Assembly (NCBI RefSeq): GCF_000257645.1
Contig: NZ_AJHJ01000035.1
Coordinates: 1 to 50,947, forward strand
Direction of reading: 5' to 3'
Source of the DNA: Serratia sp. M24T3
Lineage (GTDB): Bacteria; Pseudomonadota; Gammaproteobacteria; Enterobacterales; Enterobacteriaceae
DNA: 50,947 bases
Positions 47,173-50,947 of this stretch are shown here, piece by piece. Within the stretch, counting starts at the first letter, position 1. Every line of letters begins with the position of its first letter. A program made the translations under genes and the position numbers. Below the pieces are notes generated by a model, which had not been told where the DNA came from, searched no databases, and saw only the letters and a program-made list of their open reading frames with translations.

Positions 47173-48078
47173 TTAGGCCCAAATCCCGGTGCTGAGTGTT
47201 GCAGGCGAGAATTCTATATCGCTTCCTTGCCACGGCAGCAAACCGGGAAATCGCCATGCGGATGTCACATGCAAACACCAAAAGCGCTCGGCACCCTCAA
47301 GTTTGTGCTGGGCATCAACCTGCCAATTTAACTCAGTATGGCCCTGCAGGTGCAATACGTCACCATTCACAAAATCCAGAAATAACAGTGCCGCGCGCGG
47401 TTCTGCCAGCATATTGCCGAGGGTGTTCATGTAGCGGTTACCGCTGAAATCAGGCACCCACAGGGTCTCGCCAACAATTTTCACAAATCCGGGATTGCCG
47501 CCTCGGTGTGAAATATCCACCCCGCCAGTGGATGAACCAGCATGGGCGTGGGTAGCTACGAAAAAAGTGTCCGCTGAGGCGATCATTTCACGCGCTTTAC
47601 TATCTAATCCGCTGAGATGATCAATTGCTTCGAATTCATTTTGGCGTGGTGTGATTTTCCGACGTTGAATATATTTTGGGCAGTTGCCAAAACTTTGCTT
47701 AACGGCAAGCTCAAGCCGATTTTTATCCATCCGGCTAATTACGCCGTTGACCCGATTTCTGCGCCGATTGCTGAAATCCAGACCCAAGGCCCCTAATTCT
47801 TTGCCAGGTTGTAATGCCGATAACGCCGGACAATCTTCGCGCCGTGGAGCATTGATGCGTAAATGGCTGTTGTCCACGGTGCTAATAAATCCCGGCGGAC
47901 CACTGAGTACGGTCGCTACCGGCCAACCGTGGTCATCCAGAGTTGCGATATAAAAAGACGGCAGCCCGGCGAAGAAATCACGGTGCTGCTGCGGCATGGA
48001 AGGGTAAATTCCAGCTGAGCCGACCATAAATCCGGCCAGCGTCTGTGCTCGTTTCTCATCCGGGTGGAAAATTTCCAT
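47173..48078 (-). CDS. Pyridoxamine-5'-phosphate-oxidase-like FMN-binding protein
   Basis: A 301-residue protein of the PNPOx-like split-barrel flavin-binding family. Two barrel-like segments are visible: FYIATLDDHGWPVATVLSGPPGFISTVDNSHLRI and TFFVATHAHAGSSTGGVDISHRGGNPGFVKI, the latter followed by MNTLGNMLAEPRAALLFLDF, the usual FMN-phosphate region. GAGGTGA precedes the ATG. It starts 12 bases after the GST gene in the same direction, so the two form an operon. Such pairs often act on electrophilic or xenobiotic compounds; the substrate is unknown. Confidence 0.8.
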   Translation of the reverse strand: MEIFHPDEKRAQTLAGFMVGSAGIYPSMPQQHRDFFAGLPSFYIATLDDHGWPVATVLSGPPGFISTVDNSHLRINAPRREDCPALSALQPGKELGALGLDFSNRRRNRVNGVISRMDKNRLELAVKQSFGNCPKYIQRRKITPRQNEFEAIDHLSGLDSKAREMIASADTFFVATHAHAGSSTGGVDISHRGGNPGFVKIVGETLWVPDFSGNRYMNTLGNMLAEPRAALLFLDFVNGDVLHLQGHTELNWQVDAQHKLEGAERFWCLHVTSAWRFPGLLPWQGSDIEFSPATLSTGIWA

Positions 48079-48090
48079 CGCATCACCTCG

Positions 48091-48711
48091 TTACTGAGCA
48101 GGCTCGGGCAAAGGCAGCGGCGGCGTTGCGATAAAGCCCGGCAGACTTTCAATACGCAACAGCCACTGTCTGATAGCGGGAAAAGCTTCGAGCGAAATCC
48201 CGCCTTCGGGAGCAAGAGCGACATAGCTGTAGCAGGCCAGATCGGCTACCGTAGGTTGATTTATTACCAAAAATTCGCGTTGACTCAGATGTAGCTCGAG
48301 CTGAGGCATAAATTTTTTCGCGACCTTCACCGCAACGGGGTAATCTTCCGGCGTGCCGAACTGCGCAATCAGGCGCGCCGAAGCTGGCCCGTAGCGAATC
48401 TCACCTGCCGCCTTGCATAGCCATTGCTGCGTATGTGCCGCTGCTACTGCATCTTCAGGAAGCCAATGAGTGCCCGGGGCATAGGTTTTCGTCAGATAAA
48501 TCAAAATCGCGTTGCTGTCGGCAATGACCGTTTCGCCATCGACCAGCACCGGGATTTGTCCCCACGGATTCAGCTGGCGGAACTCCTCGGTCGCCCGTAA
48601 TTCTGCTCCAGCTTCGATAAATTCATACTCTAGCTCAAGCATTCTCAGTAGTAGCGTGACGCGATGAACGTGTCCTGAAAGCGGTGTGCCATAAAGTTTT
48701 AGTCTAGTCAT
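48091..48711 (-). CDS. Glutathione S-transferase
   Basis: A 206-residue GST. The thioredoxin-like N-terminal domain has LYGTPLSGHVHRVTLLL (possible catalytic Ser in PLSGH), the cis-proline motif GQIPVLVDG and the glutathione-binding ADSNAILIYL. The C-terminal helical domain contains PTVADLACYSYVAL, the N-capping box. GGGAG lies seven bases before the ATG. It heads the operon with the PNPOx-like gene and is divergent from a LysR regulator. Confidence 0.9.
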   Translation of the reverse strand: MTRLKLYGTPLSGHVHRVTLLLRMLELEYEFIEAGAELRATEEFRQLNPWGQIPVLVDGETVIADSNAILIYLTKTYAPGTHWLPEDAVAAAHTQQWLCKAAGEIRYGPASARLIAQFGTPEDYPVAVKVAKKFMPQLELHLSQREFLVINQPTVADLACYSYVALAPEGGISLEAFPAIRQWLLRIESLPGFIATPPLPLPEPAQ

Positions 48712-48777
48712 CAGGTTTCTCCCTTTAGGTTTCCATCCAGATTACTCTTGCAATAGATGAAAGGAATCAGGGATTAT

Positions 48778-48794
48778 TGAAATTGATAATTTCA
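48778..48794. promoter_or_regulatory. Candidate LysR-type operator
   Basis: TGAAATT-GAT-AATTTCA is a perfect 7-bp inverted repeat of the T-N11-A class bound by LysR-type regulators. It lies between the divergent GST and LysR genes, 17 bases before the LysR start. Confidence 0.5.
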
Positions 48795-48810
48795 CTAAAT
48801 GGAATAATTT

Positions 48811-49704
48811 ATGGATCGCCTTGATGAACTCGCTATTTTTCTTGAAGTGCTGAATCAGGGCAGTCTTGCAGGAGCCGCACGCAGGCTCCGGCGTTCGGCT
48901 CCCGCTGTGACACGCGCAATTGCCTCGCTTGAACAACGATTTGGTGCAAGGTTGGTGGAGCGAACGACAAGAAGTTTAGCGCCGACCGAGGCGGGAGTAA
49001 GGCTGGCAGAGCAGGCGGCTAATATTTTGAAAAGCTATAACGAAGCGGTGCAAGATACTGCTGAAACTCAGCTTAAAGGACTGCTGCGCGTGACTGCTCC
49101 GGTACTGTTTGGCCGGCGACATATTGCACCGCTGGTCATGGAGTTCCAGAGTTTACATCCCGAGATTCAGATCGAACTACTGCTTAGTGATAGAAATCTT
49201 GATCTGATTGAACAGGGGATCGATGTCGCCGTACGTATCGGACATCTTGAAGATTCCTCAAAGGTTGCGCGGCGGCTGGGGCAAGTTAGTCTCGTTATGA
49301 TTGCCAGTCCACAATATTTGGCCGCGTATCCTGACCTGCGCCATCCCTCTGAGCTGGCAAAGCACCAAATAGTGTTGAGCAGCAGCGATACGTTCAACGA
49401 ATGGCGGTTTGGCGCGCACGAAGAAGGGCCGCGTCTCAGACTTTCGCCTCACTTGGTGTTTAATGATGTTGAGACCCGAGTGCTGGCAGTGAAATCAGCA
49501 AAAGGAATTGGCAGATTTCTATCCTATCAGGTGGCCGACGAATTGGCAGATGGCACGTTGGTCAGACTATTGCCTGAGTTCGAACCCTTGCCGCTCCCAG
49601 TGCAGCTGGTGGTACAAAATATTCAACGTATGCCGTTTAAAGTCAGAACCTTTTGGGACTTTATACGCACCAGATTACATGACTTACCTCAAATTCACGC
49701 GTAG
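48811..49704 (+). CDS. LysR-family transcriptional regulator
   Basis: A 297-residue LysR regulator. The helix-turn-helix is at residues 1-60 (LDELAIFLEVLNQGSLAGAARRLRRSAPAVTRAIASLEQRFGARLVERTTR), followed by the linker helix and a periplasmic-binding-type effector domain starting at LLRVTAPVLFGRRHIAPLV. It falls in the group of small LysR proteins next to redox or detoxification genes. It is divergent from the GST/PNPOx operon and probably controls it through the palindrome at 48778-48794. Confidence 0.9.
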   Translation: MDRLDELAIFLEVLNQGSLAGAARRLRRSAPAVTRAIASLEQRFGARLVERTTRSLAPTEAGVRLAEQAANILKSYNEAVQDTAETQLKGLLRVTAPVLFGRRHIAPLVMEFQSLHPEIQIELLLSDRNLDLIEQGIDVAVRIGHLEDSSKVARRLGQVSLVMIASPQYLAAYPDLRHPSELAKHQIVLSSSDTFNEWRFGAHEEGPRLRLSPHLVFNDVETRVLAVKSAKGIGRFLSYQVADELADGTLVRLLPEFEPLPLPVQLVVQNIQRMPFKVRTFWDFIRTRLHDLPQIHA

Positions 49705-50020
49705 TCGTTTCAACAAATAATTATGAGTATAAATAAAATAAAAAAACAGGTCATATTAATCATGATGTTAAATTATCATTATCATGATTGTTAAATTAAT
49801 TTTTTATTTTTAAATTAATTAATAAAACTATTATCGCGGTCCGCAAATAACATTCTAACTTGTAGGTAGAGCTTGCTTAGTTATGTTTTTTAAATAACTT
49901 CGCAAGCCACGAGAGTGTTTTGATAACACATCAAAATGTAAGTTAATTGTCTGAATTATATTTCCAGATGTTTGAGTAATATTTTTTTGATAATTAAATC
50001 TAACTGTTAGAGGTGGAATT
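49705..50020. other. A+T-rich leader with several inverted repeats
   Basis: This 316-base gap has no gene. It holds AATCATGAT / ATCATGATT (49758-49766, 49781-49789), a long imperfect hairpin GCTTGC-TT-AGTTAT / ATAACT-TC-GCAAGC (49871-49907) and TTTTGAT / ATCAAAA (49918-49936). Base composition is much more A+T-rich than the neighbouring LysR gene, which suggests acquired DNA with a silenced or regulated promoter. Confidence 0.7.
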
Positions 50021-50947
50021 ATGGCGGGTACAGCGATTACAACTTATACCTTTTCTGCAGGAGCTACACTGAGTTCGACTGCGGATATCATTACTGATGG
50101 AAGCTATTTATATTCCTGGACTGGCACATATCCAAAAGTTGTGGCAGCTTCAACAACAGCAACTTCAACGGGAGGAATTGGACTGGGTGGCTGGTCAATT
50201 CTTGGTGATGCGGTTCTACGTTCAAATCTTGCTTCGGTCGCAGATTCCTACGGTGATGCTTTAATTGGTGTAAAGCAACCTTATGATGGGGCTGCAGCAC
50301 GAAACCAGTCTGATAAAAACGCTGAATCAATTAGCCTTATGGATGCTGGTGGCACTCGCGATGCTTTTGACCCATCCAAATTGGAAACCGCTGTAAAATT
50401 AGTGGCTAACGAAAATAGGATCCCTTACTTTGGGGCTAAGCAATTTGCTTTTCCACAGCAGACCGTTAAAGCCTGGAGTTGGCTTGATGGCGAAAGAGAT
50501 AGAGGGGTTGTAGCATCCTTTAGTAATGTGGTTGCCCCTACGTCTGATGAGCCAGTAACTCAGGTTGTGGGCCTGGGTTCTGCAGCAGGTCTCGGTTATT
50601 ATTCCGATCGAGACTTCGTTCTAATGTTTGGACAAATTGAAGGACCTCCTGCATTACTTTCAACCTCTAATACGACCTTTACGACTAATACAATTACTTC
50701 CACTGACATAAGTTCTGTTAGCGCACACCTACGGGCAGGCCAGATCATTGATGTTACTGATTCATCAAATTCGAGCCTTATCTATAGTGGACTAATTTTG
50801 AGTTTATCTAATACGACCGTTACTGTTGATACCGCCTGGTATTTAAAGGGGGGCAACGGGTCGACGGGTATTCCTTCTGCCTCTTCGACTGCAAACTTTG
50901 TTCCTAATACAAAAATTTGGGGACAGAATCTAAATGTCACCCTTGAC
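50021..50947 (+). CDS. Phage tailspike/tail-fibre-like protein (5' part, cut by window end)
   Basis: An open frame of 309 codons runs off the window. The ATG at 50021 is four bases after AGGTGG. The first 70 residues (MAGTAITTYTFSAGATLSSTADIITDG, then LYSWTGTYPKVVAAST and GGWSILGDAVLRSNLAS) follow the N-terminal pattern of many phage tailspikes and depolymerases, with strings like LYxWTGxxPKVVxAxS and GAWxxxGDAxLRxxLA. The next part is Ser/Thr/Gly-rich, as in beta-helix proteins. No signal peptide is seen. No other phage genes are visible to its left, so it may be an orphan tail gene, a prophage edge or a polysaccharide-degrading protein. Confidence 0.6.
   Translation, partial: MAGTAITTYTFSAGATLSSTADIITDGSYLYSWTGTYPKVVAASTTATSTGGIGLGGWSILGDAVLRSNLASVADSYGDALIGVKQPYDGAAARNQSDKNAESISLMDAGGTRDAFDPSKLETAVKLVANENRIPYFGAKQFAFPQQTVKAWSWLDGERDRGVVASFSNVVAPTSDEPVTQVVGLGSAAGLGYYSDRDFVLMFGQIEGPPALLSTSNTTFTTNTITSTDISSVSAHLRAGQIIDVTDSSNSSLIYSGLILSLSNTTVTVDTAWYLKGGNGSTGIPSASSTANFVPNTKIWGQNLNVTLD

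Noticed and set aside
49858-49876. GGTAG core resembling an RfaH ops element before the tailspike-like gene
   Set aside because: Only the GGTAG core fits; the flanking GGC and the downstream bases of ops are missing.
1-50947. CRISPR arrays, tRNA genes, insertion sequences and transposases
   Set aside because: None was seen; the only repeats of note are the two ERIC copies and the duplicated terminator.

Overview
The window comes from a gammaproteobacterium of the order Enterobacterales. The gene order metA-aceBAK-iclR-metH ... yjbB ... lysC-pgi-psiE-ubiCA-plsB-dgkA-lexA-dinF-yjbJ-zur-dusA-pspG-qorA-dnaB-alr-tyrB ... yjbQ-yjbR is the E. coli chromosome order around 90-92 min, and the proteins align with E. 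coli from end to end as far as I can recall those sequences. Differences in content (a 2-aminoethylphosphonate-type ABC operon, panS, pheC, acuRI, ERIC repeats, no mal genes between psiE and ubiC) point away from Escherichia and towards a Serratia/Rahnella/Rouxiella/Yersinia-like genus. The genus is inference.

Layout. 1-180: three stacked terminators, the first with the rrn T1 core, so an rRNA operon probably ends just left of the window. 539-7630: metA with a MetJ operator, the glyoxylate operon aceB-aceA-aceK with an IclR operator and a terminator between aceA and aceK, and convergent iclR. 7862-11545: B12-dependent methionine synthase metH. 11723-19894: a GntR/UTRA repressor divergent from an operon that starts at a clear Pho box: periplasmic binding protein, two tandem ERIC repeats, a compact alkaline-phosphatase-superfamily hydrolase, two permeases, an ATPase, a HAD-IB phosphatase and the Na/Pi transporter YjbB. 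This is the most interesting block: it looks like a phosphate-starvation route for importing an organophosphorus compound, freeing Pi in the cytoplasm and exporting the surplus. 19910-20631: a RelE/YafQ-type toxin-antitoxin pair bracketed by two identical copies of the yjbB terminator. 20646-23451: panS, and lysC with a lysine riboswitch. 23664-32727: conserved housekeeping genes (pgi, psiE, ubiCA, plsB/dgkA, SOS genes lexA-dinF). 32863-36583: yjbJ, a GFA-domain protein, zur, two unknown small genes, dusA and sigma54-driven pspG. 36584-36960: a structured gap before qorA. 36961-44461: qorA, dnaB, alr, pheC, an Lrp-type regulator, a YitT transporter and tyrB. 44536-49704: acuI/acuR, yjbQ, yjbR, a PNPOx-type protein with a GST, and a divergent LysR regulator. 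49705-50947: an A+T-rich leader full of inverted repeats, then the 5' part of a phage-tailspike-like gene cut by the window end.

How the genes work together. The glyoxylate enzymes and AceK control carbon flow at isocitrate. metA and metH give methionine, lysC feeds the aspartate family, and pheC plus tyrB could complete phenylalanine synthesis. plsB/dgkA handle phospholipid and diacylglycerol metabolism, and ubiC/ubiA start ubiquinone. Accessory material is concentrated at the organophosphorus operon, the toxin-antitoxin insertion, the zur-dusA gap and the right end.
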